Shown piece after piece: positions 18,232 through 26,826 of a stretch of 64,000 bases of DNA; the stretch's first letter is position 1; each line of letters begins with the position of its first letter. Source of the stretch: Granulicella mallensis (GTDB lineage Bacteria; Acidobacteriota; Terriglobia; Terriglobales; Acidobacteriaceae); assembly GCF_014203225.1 (NCBI RefSeq), contig NZ_JACHIO010000005.1:62001-126000 (forward strand), written 5' to 3'. The translations under genes were made by a program, and so were the position numbers. A model generated the notes under the pieces. The model ran no database searches, was not told the origin of the DNA, and worked only from the letters and a program-made list of their open reading frames with translations.

Positions 18232-18636
18232 CGTTTCGGATACAGCAATCACAATTGTCCTTCCGCGATAGTATTTGGATCGGCTTTTTTATTCTGTCTA
18301 TCCCTTGAAAGGGTCAAATTGCTAGTCAGGCTTGCTGTCCTCTCTTGCTGTCGAGCAAAATAAGGTGCAGAAGCTTCTCCTGCCCACTCCAACGACCTTG
18401 GAACGTGCAGAAGAGCTTCTAGGCATCAGGCACAAAGCTCTGGCCTCATCAACATATTATCCATCCCTGCCTCGCGTCCTTCGGAACATCGTTTACAGTG
18501 CTGAGAAGACATGGATTATCTTTCTCGGTTTCGGTAATGGTTCGAATATTGGTCTACAGGCAATACGCTCAAAAGGTAAAAATGTAAAGCCTGTGCCCTG
18601 GCTATCCAAGTTCAGGCTTCCCTTAGACAGTGAATA
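18232..18636. other. Intergenic region
   Basis: About 400 bases between the ends of two convergent genes. No gene that I can support; an open plus-strand frame from 18332 runs antisense through the hydrolase gene and has no protein-like character. No clear terminator hairpin found. Confidence 0.45.
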
Positions 18637-19416
18637 CTATCGGGAAGCTGCCTGCGCTGCCTTTTCGATGATCGCCGCGACCTCTTTGGGATGCGACTCG
18701 TACACAGAGTGGCTCGCACCGGCGATCTCCAATGTATGGCTATTGGCTCGCTTAGCGTACCAGCGCTCGAGCTTCGGATTGATAATCCGGTCGGCGCCAG
18801 CAACGATCATCCAACTCGGCTTACTGCGCCACGCTGGCGTCGTGACGATGCCAGCAAAGTTCGAAATTGAAGTCAATATTTGCGAGTTCGCCTCAAACTG
18901 AGCTTGAGCCAGAGGAAGGTCCGCAGCGAAGTATGAAGCGAAGGCGGTCTGATCGAGATAGTTGAAGTCGTCAGCTGTGGACTTGATGAATCGAGATTTA
19001 GCTAGATCACTAGGAAATTTCTTGCCATCCGCCGATTCACTCTCCCCGACATCGGGCATATGGGCCGCGACATAGACTAGGCTCACCACGTGGGAATCGG
19101 CACCAGCTTGCGAAATCACACTTCCCCCATAGCTATGACCGACCAGCACCGTTGGCCCAGATTGCATAGCAAGAATGCGTCGCGTCGCGGCTACATCGGA
19201 CTCGAATGAAGTAAGAGGTTCCTGCACGACGAAAACCTTATACCCATCTTTGACAAGAATATCGTAAACCGGCTTCCATCCGGACCCGTCGACCCAGGCA
19301 CCATGCACGAGGACAATATTCTTTACAGGAACGTTCTGCGCGAACACAGGCTTAACTTCCGACAGAGCGATGAACGCGAGTAATCCCGCCGCAAATGTTG
19401 AGACTTGTTTCACCAC
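18637..19416 (-). CDS. Secreted alpha/beta hydrolase
   Basis: 259 residues with a signal peptide (about 1-27, STFAAGLLAFIALSEVKPVFAQ). The fold is plain: oxyanion region NIVLVHGAWVDGSGW near 33-47, nucleophile Ser95 in VLVGHSYGGSV, and the catalytic His in GASHSVYESHP near 236. It resembles the esterase / salicylate-esterase-like group of small alpha/beta hydrolases; the substrate is not evident. Start is GTG 19416 followed by a second GTG, with GGAGGAACC upstream. Single gene, convergent with the GMC oxidoreductase. Confidence 0.85.
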   Translation of the reverse strand: MVKQVSTFAAGLLAFIALSEVKPVFAQNVPVKNIVLVHGAWVDGSGWKPVYDILVKDGYKVFVVQEPLTSFESDVAATRRILAMQSGPTVLVGHSYGGSVISQAGADSHVVSLVYVAAHMPDVGESESADGKKFPSDLAKSRFIKSTADDFNYLDQTAFASYFAADLPLAQAQFEANSQILTSISNFAGIVTTPAWRSKPSWMIVAGADRIINPKLERWYAKRANSHTLEIAGASHSVYESHPKEVAAIIEKAAQAASR

Positions 19417-19607
19417 TGTGGTTCCTCCAAATGATATTGATCGCGGAAGCTATGGGCTCTGGAATAAGTCAGACTTCACCATACGGATCGTATAAGCATC
19501 ATGGAGACGTGGTTTGTAAGCGATGTAGATCGCTTATGCCATTCTCGACGCTACTTAGACCTCGTATTCGTCCCGTCCCGTCCGGACTCGCCATCTGCAA
19601 TCACAGC

Positions 19608-19965
19608 TAGTGTAAGAGCAGAAAGAAAGGGAGTCTTTCGTGATCGAACCACATTTTGGATAAATGCACGATCATGAATCCTGTTGTATCGCACTCTTTC
19701 TCGGACCCTGGTGACGCAGGAATTATCCCTTGGAACCTGCCTGAAGACTGAGATAAGCCCCACGGAAAAGACGTCCCAACGGGGCGTCGGCGGCGGTATG
19801 ACTAGCTACCGAGGCACTAACTTCATTTTCAGGAATCTGCACCCGCTAACCTCGTCAGCGTTTGGAAGGAACCCTCGCGGTGCTACAAATTATGACCGTG
19901 CATTTCCGCAAGTCCTGATTCGATCACGAAAGACTCTGTTCCTCCATTTTTCTACACTACTTGTA
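19608..19965. repeat. Inverted-repeat element (possible MITE)
   Basis: Arms at about 19608-19679 and 19889-19965 are imperfect inverted repeats roughly 70-75 bases long. They share exact blocks such as GAGTCTTTCGTGATCGAA and, in reverse, TTCGATCACGAAAGACTC, plus ATGCACGRTCAT and TAGTGTA, around a 209-base centre without a gene. It lies in the 19417-20404 gap (about 990 bases), where I see no supported gene. The layout is that of a non-autonomous transposon or a large RNA hairpin. Confidence 0.5.
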
Positions 19966-20404
19966 TTCGCAGAGGGTAATACCTATAGGGATCCTTGAGA
20001 ACGAGAGGCTGATACGCTGTTTGAGAATTGTGTAAATAATCTCTCCATCTCGCCTCACTGATAACGGGCAATCCCTCGAAGCCAATTCGTTCCAGGAACT
20101 TTGCAACGCAGGAGTCAGTCGCACGGCCTGTTCTTGAAGAACATGGAGGGATGGAGTCTTTAACGAAATCCAGAAGCAACTAAAGACAAATGGAACTCGG
20201 CGAGGGCCGTCTCTATTTTTCACCGAGACCAGCCGTAAGGTGAAGAGTACGACGTGGCAACGCCACAGCTTTTTGGAATACACAATATATACATCCTCAA
20301 CCTGTCAATATGCTCTTCGAAATATCAGCTCTATTGCTAAACACTTGTTCAAAAGCTCGTCGATGATCCCGAACCAACTAGAAAGCAATGCGAGGATAAA
20401 TCTT

Positions 20405-20914
20405 ATGTTTAAGAACAGATCTTTTTCGGCCATACTGATCGCCTGTCTTTCCCTTAGCCTAAGTTCAGCGCGCGGGCAGAATCACGCCGAACCCTCCCTT
20501 CATGTAGACATTCCCGTAAAGTTAGAAAAAGCTAATGTTGTGTTCGACATCGGCCATGCCGTTTATCTTGGCGATATGCCATTTGTCATCGGAGACCTCA
20601 ATTTGCTGGCCAATGATTTCCGCGATGGGAATACCAAAGGTCAGATTGTTGCCGTTCTTCATGGAGATGCTGCCTATTTCGTGCTGAATGACGAGGCTTA
20701 TAACATCAACCGTCATGTTAAAACGGGTAACCCCTACGGAACACTTATCGCCGGATGGATGAAGCAGGGTGTCCAGGTTGAATTATGTGGTGCCACCGCC
20801 CAAGCCAATCATTGGGGCAATGCAGATCTAATTTCCGGAGTGAAGGTCGATACCGACGCGATGATCAGAGTTACTCAACTGGAGCAGCAGGGTTACACCC
20901 TCATTTATCAGTGA
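20405..20914 (+). CDS. Exported DsrE-family protein
   Basis: 169 residues. The signal peptide (SFSAILIACLSLSLSSARGQ) is followed by a DsrE/DsrF-like alpha/beta domain: VVFDIGHAVYLGDMPFVIGDL, GQIVAVLHGDAAYFVLND, a KQGVQVELCGATAQANHW block that holds the family-type Cys, and GVKVDTDAMIRVTQLEQQGY. Cytoplasmic DsrE-like proteins carry persulfide sulfur; exported versions have unknown roles. I chose ATG 20405 (GAGGA upstream) and dropped a 55-residue extension without homology. First of three same-strand genes for exported proteins. Confidence 0.75.
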   Translation: MFKNRSFSAILIACLSLSLSSARGQNHAEPSLHVDIPVKLEKANVVFDIGHAVYLGDMPFVIGDLNLLANDFRDGNTKGQIVAVLHGDAAYFVLNDEAYNINRHVKTGNPYGTLIAGWMKQGVQVELCGATAQANHWGNADLISGVKVDTDAMIRVTQLEQQGYTLIYQ

Positions 20915-20981
20915 TAACTGACCATATCGCCTTGCTCCTCGATGCAACCACAATTTGATTTGATAGTACAGGAGATAAATC

Positions 20982-21440
20982 ATGAAACAATGGCACCTCG
21001 TTCCACTACTCTTAGCATTTGTTGTGCCGGCATGGGGAGTTGATAACCCTGTTCAGGCGAAGAATGGAATTATCAATGTTGCGAGCAATCACTCGGTCGA
21101 CCAGACCGTCGACAAGCTCAAGGGTATTCTCCAATCGAAGGGGATCACCCTCTTCGCTGTGATCGATCACAGCGGAGAAGCTGCAAAGGTAGGCATAACG
21201 ATGCCACCCACTAAACTTCTGATCTTCGGCAATCCCAAGGGAGGAACGCCTCCGATGCTTGCCGCTCCCAGCATCGCTCTTGATCTCCCGCTGAAGATTC
21301 TTGTCTGGGAGGACAGTCAGGGAAAGGTTTGGCTCTCCTACAATAGCCCCGAATACTTAAAAGAGAGACACAATTTGCCGCAAAACCTCGTGCAAAATAT
21401 CTCTGCCGTCAAAGCGCTGGCTGATAGCGCTGCAGAGTAA
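20982..21440 (+). CDS. Exported DUF302 protein
   Basis: 152 residues with a signal peptide (HLVPLLLAFVVPAWG) and a DUF302 domain. The domain shows HSVDQTVDKLKGILQSKGITLFAVIDHS, then PTKLLIFGNPKGGTPPMLA and LPLKILVWEDSQGKVWLSYN. DUF302 folds as a small alpha/beta domain often found with thiol or sulfur-related proteins; function is unproven. An ATG with GGAG upstream starts the gene 67 bases after the DsrE gene, probably on the same transcript. Confidence 0.85.
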   Translation: MKQWHLVPLLLAFVVPAWGVDNPVQAKNGIINVASNHSVDQTVDKLKGILQSKGITLFAVIDHSGEAAKVGITMPPTKLLIFGNPKGGTPPMLAAPSIALDLPLKILVWEDSQGKVWLSYNSPEYLKERHNLPQNLVQNISAVKALADSAAE

Positions 21441-21483
21441 TTACGCGGTCTGGCAACTCGACGTAGGCGCTCCAGGACAAATA

Positions 21484-22200
21484 ATGAAGCGCATTCTCGG
21501 TCGAGGGTTCACCGTAGCGTCCCTCGCATTACTATTGTGTAGTCTTGGGCACGCACAAACGTCGGCGATGACCGAGTCTTTGCCCGAATTAGATGCTCAT
21601 GTCGGTTTGAACTTAAATGTTCGCCTCGTGTTTCAGGATAAACGGACGCTGGACGATAGTGGACTCATTAGCACGGAGTTAGGGCCCAGCATTGAGTTCT
21701 ACCTGAAACCGATCCGCATCCTCAGAGAGATCACACTCTTTAATCTCGACGAGACAAAATCGGTGCCCCTCACGATGTCGGTGGGCTACCGGGCACTAAT
21801 CTATCCGGGCAAACCTACAACTAGTCGAGTCGAACCAGTTGTAGGAGTCCATCTGCCTTTCTGGGCACGCATATTAGTTACCGACCAGAACCGCGCCGAT
21901 ATCGATTGGACCGTTGGCAGTTTTGACTGGCGCTACCGCAATCGATTGACCATGGAACGCCGTTTCACAATTCACTCCTATCATCCCGGGCCTTATGCTA
22001 GCGTTGAATTCCTTCATACCAGCAGGTATGCCAAGTGGAGTAATACACGCCTCTACACAGGCTGTTTGCTGCCACTCGGCAGACACCTCGATCTCGATCC
22101 CTATTACGAACACGATAACAACACGGGACCTCGGCCCAATCAGCAGATTAACGCTGCAGGATTGATCCTCAATCTCTATTTTCCAAGACATAAGCAATGA
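21484..22200 (+). CDS. Putative outer-membrane beta-barrel protein (DUF2490-like)
   Basis: 238 residues with a signal peptide (FTVASLALLLCSLGHAQ). The mature part has the DUF2490 pattern: strands with DWTVGSFDWRYRNRLTMERRF, RLYTGCLLPLGRHLDLDPYYEHDNN, and a C-terminal aromatic strand ending LNLYFPRHKQ. Such proteins are small outer-membrane barrels of unknown function. Third gene of the exported-protein cluster, 43 bases after DUF302. Confidence 0.6.
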   Translation: MKRILGRGFTVASLALLLCSLGHAQTSAMTESLPELDAHVGLNLNVRLVFQDKRTLDDSGLISTELGPSIEFYLKPIRILREITLFNLDETKSVPLTMSVGYRALIYPGKPTTSRVEPVVGVHLPFWARILVTDQNRADIDWTVGSFDWRYRNRLTMERRFTIHSYHPGPYASVEFLHTSRYAKWSNTRLYTGCLLPLGRHLDLDPYYEHDNNTGPRPNQQINAAGLILNLYFPRHKQ

Positions 22201-22526
22201 GGCGTCTCAGCTCTCGCATGGAACGTGTTTCACTGATGACGAATCCTGCCAGTGCTGCATATCATTATGAGACTACAATTATGAAATTCTTTTGTATTTA
22301 AATGACATTTTCTTATCGCACGGTAAAGGCTTATTGATGGCTGTGAAGATCAGTGCAGTAATTGATCTACTGAATACAGACAAGGACTGAAGGACTACGG
22401 CCTGGAGAGTTGGATTGAAGACTTTGGATTGGTAGCGCTGACGGTGAACTCGGTACAGTGTCTTTCCTACGTCCCATTCGATCAGAGTCTCTTGCAGCGA
22501 TTCAGGCGGCTCTAACTTTGAACGGC
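22201..22526. other. Intergenic region with repeat copy 2
   Basis: No gene seen. Holds the second exact copy of the 18-base sequence described at 2596-2613, at 22308-22325 in the same orientation. The region lies between convergent genes. Confidence 0.5.
22308..22325 (+). repeat. 18-bp direct repeat, copy 2
   Basis: TTTTCTTATCGCACGGTA, identical to 2596-2613 and 19.7 kb away. A weaker relative, TTTTCTTATC followed by ACTGATGCAC, occurs near 25945. See the first copy for interpretation. Confidence 0.55.
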
Positions 22527-23234
22527 TTAGCCATGCTGCAGCTCCGCCATCGCGTCTTTTGCGGCAGAGATCACCAACGCGGGCTTGGTAGCAAGAAGAT
22601 CCTGCGGACGCTGGTCGTTCAGGAAGCTGTTCAGGCCTGCGAACCAGAATGCGAGGCCCCAGCCGCTCTTTGTGTCCTGAAAGGCATCAAGAACCTCGCC
22701 GACGGCTGGGTACGGCTTGTAGCTCTTCTCTGGATTGAGCGCGAAGAATGGGAAGTAGTCAACGCCGTTTCTCTCAACGGTGAAGATGGTCTTATCGCGC
22801 TTCCATTTGCTCGTCTGCGCGCTCGGGTTGTTCTCGCTGTAACCAGCGAGTTTCGCGATCTCGGCTGCGCGAAGGTAGTCGCCGCTCTCCAGAATCTTAG
22901 TCATTGCCTCGACCTGCATACGCGCCTGGATCAGCGCTGAGCGGGATGGAGCCATCTCCGGCAGAAGGGCGTCGACAATCTTGGAGATCTTCTCCTGCTG
23001 CCGTAATCGGATAAGCTGCGGCAGAATCTCGCCCACGTGGCGATAAACCTCTTCGACCGCGGCGAGTTCGTGCGAATTCTCAAACGTGATGGCAAGTGCG
23101 CGACGGGTAGGCGTCTGCCGGAGGTAGTCGCCGATTTTCTTGCTTGCACCCACCATAACCCGAGGCAAGGGGGATGCGTAACGAGAGATCCTGGGATCGA
23201 TGTTGATGGTGGTGTTACTACGTTTTGTGGCCAC
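22527..23234 (-). CDS. Antitoxin-like protein with a C-terminal MbcA/ParS/Xre-type domain
   Basis: 235 residues. Residues about 130-170 look like a helix-turn-helix or winged region (AAEIAKLAGYSENNPSAQTSKWKRD). The C-terminus carries WFAGLNSFLNDQRPQDLLATKP ... VISAAKDAMAEL, written here in two pieces, which matches the Xre/MbcA/ParS toxin-binding pattern that normally neutralises RES toxins. No RES toxin gene is adjacent; the gene stands alone. The N-terminal ~125 residues are helical and unrecognised. GTG start with AAGGT upstream. It could be an orphan antitoxin or a regulator that took over the fold. Confidence 0.5.
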   Translation of the reverse strand: MATKRSNTTINIDPRISRYASPLPRVMVGASKKIGDYLRQTPTRRALAITFENSHELAAVEEVYRHVGEILPQLIRLRQQEKISKIVDALLPEMAPSRSALIQARMQVEAMTKILESGDYLRAAEIAKLAGYSENNPSAQTSKWKRDKTIFTVERNGVDYFPFFALNPEKSYKPYPAVGEVLDAFQDTKSGWGLAFWFAGLNSFLNDQRPQDLLATKPALVISAAKDAMAELQHG

Positions 23235-23360
23235 CGGTCTATACCTTGCATTGAGAGTATCAGGAAATGGTAAGCAGGGTTACAGCACCGTAGGCTTATC
23301 TTCATTTACCATTCCGATTGCTCAGTTGGCAGTTCCCTTGTCATATCAATAAAAAATAGG

Positions 23361-23513
23361 ACTACAGAACGCCCTCACAAAGGGCCCTGTCTCTATTCCG
23401 CGTCCCCGGATGTGCTGGAAAGTCTGAAGGCTTCAGGAATCGGCTTGCAAACCCGCGTCGACAATATAGTCCGAGCGGCGATAAAGCCTCAGCGGATGAA
23501 GGCGACAAGGTAA
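23361..23513 (+). pseudogene. BrnA-like antitoxin remnant
   Basis: The plus-strand frame reads SPDVLESLKASGIGLQTR followed by VDNIVRAAIKPQ before TAA at 23511. This is the C-terminal ribbon-helix-helix pattern of BrnA antitoxins (DPDVLEALKASGxGWQTRVNxxLR). No start codon with a ribosome binding site precedes it, and the N-terminal half is missing. No BrnT toxin is nearby. It lies in the 535-base gap 23235-23769, where I see nothing else. Confidence 0.4.
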
Positions 23514-23769
23514 TAACCGCCTATCACTTCTTTCGGCCCGAGTCCCAGCCCTGAATATCGAAACTCAGCCTTATGGTCTCTGGATACACAAGGATTTCAC
23601 CATCTCGAGACGTTACACCTTGTCATTACCCTGAAATTTTATGCCTTCGTACCAGCCCGCATCGCCATCATTGTTGAACGGTGGCAAATGTTGGTGAGCA
23701 GCCGTGGTCAACAATGGTGTACAGGTTCAACTTTTAGTCCAAATTAGCGAATGTAAACGGAAATACCTC

Positions 23770-25245
23770 TTATCCAATCGGGAATGTCGCGAGATGAACC
23801 GCAATAACGAACTTGACCCACTCGTCCGTCATGCGGTTGATGCTTGCACACCCATCGATTGACGGCATCAAACGACACACTAAGGCCTTTCTATTATTTT
23901 CGACCGTTGAATCATCGTTGAGAACGGAAGCGTTGATTTCGAATCCGTTTCTAACCGCAAGAGTCTCAAAAAGGTATTTATCTTGGGGAAGTGAGCTAGG
24001 TCCAATGAGGGCAGGATTGAGATGCACAAAACCCTTTCGCCTCACGATTAGGCCATCAACTCGGGTCTGAGAGGTAACGTTCGTGAACGCGTTGTCAGAT
24101 ACCCAGTTCTGGCCCGATCCGCCGGCAGCAGTGAGTTCCTGACTTGTCGCGACCGGGATTATCTGTGCATCACTGGCTACTGAAGCAATTTGGAGTCGAA
24201 TCCCAACGTCGGGCGCGATGTCGCTCGTGTAAGTGCAGCCGTCTGCACCTGATTGCAACGTTGCTCCCGCTGGAACCACCATTGTAGCTCCAGACGCCAG
24301 ATGCTGATACACATCGTATTGAAAACCCTTTGGGTCTACGTTGAAATAGTTTACGAGTTGCTGAAGCCCAAGAGGATCGTCTGTAGAAGCAGCAATGCTT
24401 GAAAATGATACTGTTCGCAGATGTGTGAGTGTAATGCCCGAGCAGGAAACCTCACCGCGATTCATCGATTCGGATTCGGCCGCAAAAAGCGCTCTCGGCG
24501 GCTCTGACAAGGATGTGGAATTGACCGTCTCGGTTGATGCCACTAATCTTTGTAATGCTTGTGCCGGGATTCCCCAACTGATTCCGACTGTTCCATTCTC
24601 AAGACCACCATCCCCTACCGCGACAACTCGGTTTTGGCTATCGAGAATCGGAGCCCCGGAGAGTCCGGGTACTAGATGACCCTCAATGTTAGTAATCGGC
24701 AAACTGAGCGAAGGTGATTTGGCTGACAACAGAAGAGCCCTAACAGAGGATGGGACAATGTCATCGAGAGTACGTCCACCAAAACGTAGGCGAAGTGATG
24801 TATTACTCATCGTGGGAGCTTGAAGAGGAAACCCTAGAGCCTGAAGTTGCTCCATCACCGTTGGGGCTTGGACGCTCTCCATCAAAGGCACGGCTGGCAA
24901 TGCTTCTTGAATCGTAAGCAACGCTAGATCGCCATCCTTATAGACCTTTGAGATAAATGCTTTCTTCTGGGTTGCGCGCGCTTGGTACCAAACATTGATG
25001 GTAGAGCAGCCAGATACTACATGTAGCGCGGTGACTGCAGTACTCCTATCGCGCCAAATAAACGCCGTAGCTGTTCTACCATCAAGAAGACCTGTTCCTC
25101 CAGAACAATTTACTGCCGTAATCCTGAGAACAGATGGGGCTGCAACCCTAAAATTCTGTGCTTGAGTGGGCACGAGCGTACTTGCCAAAATGAAGACTTC
25201 GCATATGATTCGAAGTCTTCGTCTTAGATGCATGTTCATTCTCAT
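23770..25245 (-). CDS. Exported trypsin-like serine protease with unknown C-terminal half
   Basis: 491 residues from ATG 25245. The signal peptide ends near 30 (LVPTQAQ). Residues about 35-230 form a chymotrypsin-fold protease with a full triad: His75 in STAVTALHVVSG, Asp106 in KDGDLALLTI, Ser196 in PGLSGAPIL. The last ~260 residues, with several Cys residues and a VCRLMPSIDGCASINRM segment, match nothing I know. The start overlaps the stop of the membrane-protein gene by one base (TAATG), so the two are probably co-translated; seven more upstream codons are possible. The pair looks like one functional unit at the envelope. Confidence 0.75.
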   Translation of the reverse strand: MRMNMHLRRRLRIICEVFILASTLVPTQAQNFRVAAPSVLRITAVNCSGGTGLLDGRTATAFIWRDRSTAVTALHVVSGCSTINVWYQARATQKKAFISKVYKDGDLALLTIQEALPAVPLMESVQAPTVMEQLQALGFPLQAPTMSNTSLRLRFGGRTLDDIVPSSVRALLLSAKSPSLSLPITNIEGHLVPGLSGAPILDSQNRVVAVGDGGLENGTVGISWGIPAQALQRLVASTETVNSTSLSEPPRALFAAESESMNRGEVSCSGITLTHLRTVSFSSIAASTDDPLGLQQLVNYFNVDPKGFQYDVYQHLASGATMVVPAGATLQSGADGCTYTSDIAPDVGIRLQIASVASDAQIIPVATSQELTAAGGSGQNWVSDNAFTNVTSQTRVDGLIVRRKGFVHLNPALIGPSSLPQDKYLFETLAVRNGFEINASVLNDDSTVENNRKALVCRLMPSIDGCASINRMTDEWVKFVIAVHLATFPIG

Positions 25246-25877
25246 TATGGGGTGCCTCTGGGGCAAAAGAGTTGGCTCATCCCATTCATGACTGCCTCCT
25301 TCGTTGCCGGATCCATTTTGCTAATCGCCTCTGCGAGCGCGAGAAATCGTGGTCCACTATTGCGCATTGCCGCAACTCGAGCGTCTACGCCTGCAATTCT
25401 CTTAGGATCGAAATTGAAACATGGATCCACGCCAGGATCGGAAAATAGAATCGATTCAGCAGTCTGAGCTCGCTTGTCACTTTCACTCGCGGTCATTTCT
25501 CGATTCATTCGAAAAAGCAAACCCGCATTCTTATAAGCTACCCAGGCATGCGCTTCATCCTGCGTGAATCCGGCTCCAATAAGTTCATCGATCTGCGGCT
25601 TTACCGCAGTGCTGAACGTATTGTGAGTTCGCGCATAAAGCGAGAGTACGACCGAGAGGGTACACGCGACGCCAAAACCGCAAGTCTTGGCCGCGGATGC
25701 CCGCAATGTAGTCGGCAACTGGCCGCCACTCTCGCCCTTTGTGCTGAGTCCGAGAAACAGGGCTAAGGCGCCGGTGAGTGCCCCCGCTACGTTTGTTGCA
25801 ATAGGAGACTGAGAAAGCCCAATCAGTGCTCCAAGGAGCAGACCAAGAGCTACGCCGGAAGCCATTTGGAGGAACAT
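25245..25877 (-). CDS. Membrane protein of unknown function, partner of the protease
   Basis: 210 residues. Three hydrophobic segments lie in the first ~90 residues (ASGVALGLLLGALIGL; NVAGALTGALALFLGL; GFGVACTLSVVLSLYA). A soluble domain of ~120 residues follows, helical with a GFTQDEAHAWVAYKNAG motif and two cysteines near the ends (DPCFNFD; LFCPRGTP). I do not recognise the family. It is the first gene of a two-gene unit, its stop overlapping the protease start. The soluble domain could be the protease's substrate, inhibitor or sensor; this is inference from gene order only. Confidence 0.7.
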   Translation of the reverse strand: MFLQMASGVALGLLLGALIGLSQSPIATNVAGALTGALALFLGLSTKGESGGQLPTTLRASAAKTCGFGVACTLSVVLSLYARTHNTFSTAVKPQIDELIGAGFTQDEAHAWVAYKNAGLLFRMNREMTASESDKRAQTAESILFSDPGVDPCFNFDPKRIAGVDARVAAMRNSGPRFLALAEAISKMDPATKEAVMNGMSQLFCPRGTP

Positions 25878-26127
25878 GGTCAGACCTCTAGAATGCTTGT
25901 GGATGTCCGGATCAGCATACTACGAGGGGCTACATTTGGGTGTGTTTTCTTATCACTGATGCACTCAGTAGCCGCATTGGGCTAGAGTTACAACTTGGGT
26001 TCGATAACACTTCACTGGATTCTCACTCCTATATGGAGACTTTGTTCCTTGCGCTTGCATCTGTAAGTCTGTGCCCTCCACGTTTAGCGCTCTCATTAAT
26101 CCTTCCTGACAACTAGCGAACGATTAG

Positions 26128-26763
26128 CTAGTTTGCGGATACCTTTAACAGACCACGATACGTTAGGTAACCCCTGCTACCGAGTTCGTTGATTAAGCTC
26201 GTAGCTTCCGCTGTAAGCTCAGCGTTACCCAATCCAAGGATCGTCCTGAGGATGTTACTCAAATCGACAGTCCACAGGTCCACGTATTCGCGTTCCGTGA
26301 GCACGATGACCCGCGTGCAATAGAGAACAAGGCTTGGATAAACTTCAGCCAACCTCGAAAGCCGTGACAACGCTTCGAAAGCGGGTTCATAGCGGCCCCC
26401 CGCCAGCACAAGGCTTGAATGCAATCGGTCTAGAGCCCACGCGTCGTCGAAATACGATGTATTGAACCACCAGCCAAAATTCGCAAACACCTTGCTATCT
26501 TTCCTGGCATTGTCTGAGGTCAGGATGTAATCCCAAAGCATCTGTAAGCGGGCTACGATCTCCTCTGCTACCGGCTCCTGCGTTTCCGACAAGGAGCGCC
26601 CGACGTAAACGATCATCGATTTTAAGGCGCCATCGCTGGCAGTTGCGAGAAAGTCGCTAAGAACAGAACTTTCAGTCAAGTCGAGCATCCCCCACCAGTA
26701 CAGTTGAACCAAGTGATGGCTCAGCATCGAACTTGGACGATCCAATAGGTGACTCCTTAACAC
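26128..26763 (-). pseudogene. C-terminal fragment of a large STAND/HEAT-repeat ATPase
   Basis: 211 codons from a GTG. The motifs FGWWFNTSYFDDAWALDRL, ALSRLSRLAEVYPSLVLYC, and ATSLINELGSRGYLTYRGLL match, from memory, the extreme C-terminus of very large STAND-type NTPases found in defence and signalling loci. The ATPase and the repeats that should precede it are absent: just upstream sits a perfect hairpin and then another gene. It is probably a remnant, though translation from the GTG or from ATG 12 codons later is possible. No effector gene remains nearby. Confidence 0.5.
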
Positions 26764-26795
26764 ACGCAGGGCCCCGATGTACGTGGGCCCTGCGT
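26764..26795. terminator. Strong hairpin downstream of the frameshifted gene
   Basis: ACGCAGGGCCC at 26764-26774 pairs perfectly with GGGCCCTGCGT at 26785-26795 over a 10-base loop. It lies between the 26827-27257 gene and the STAND fragment. A moderate T-rich stretch follows only on the plus-strand side, so it may be a terminator stem without a canonical U tract or an RNA-stabilising hairpin. Confidence 0.5.
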
Positions 26796-26826
26796 AGATT
26801 GTTTTGGCGATTATTTAAGCTGGCAG

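Noticed and set aside
18332..18901. A 189-codon plus-strand frame
   Set aside because: Half of it is antisense to the alpha/beta hydrolase and the rest shows no protein-like pattern; TTG start without ribosome binding site.
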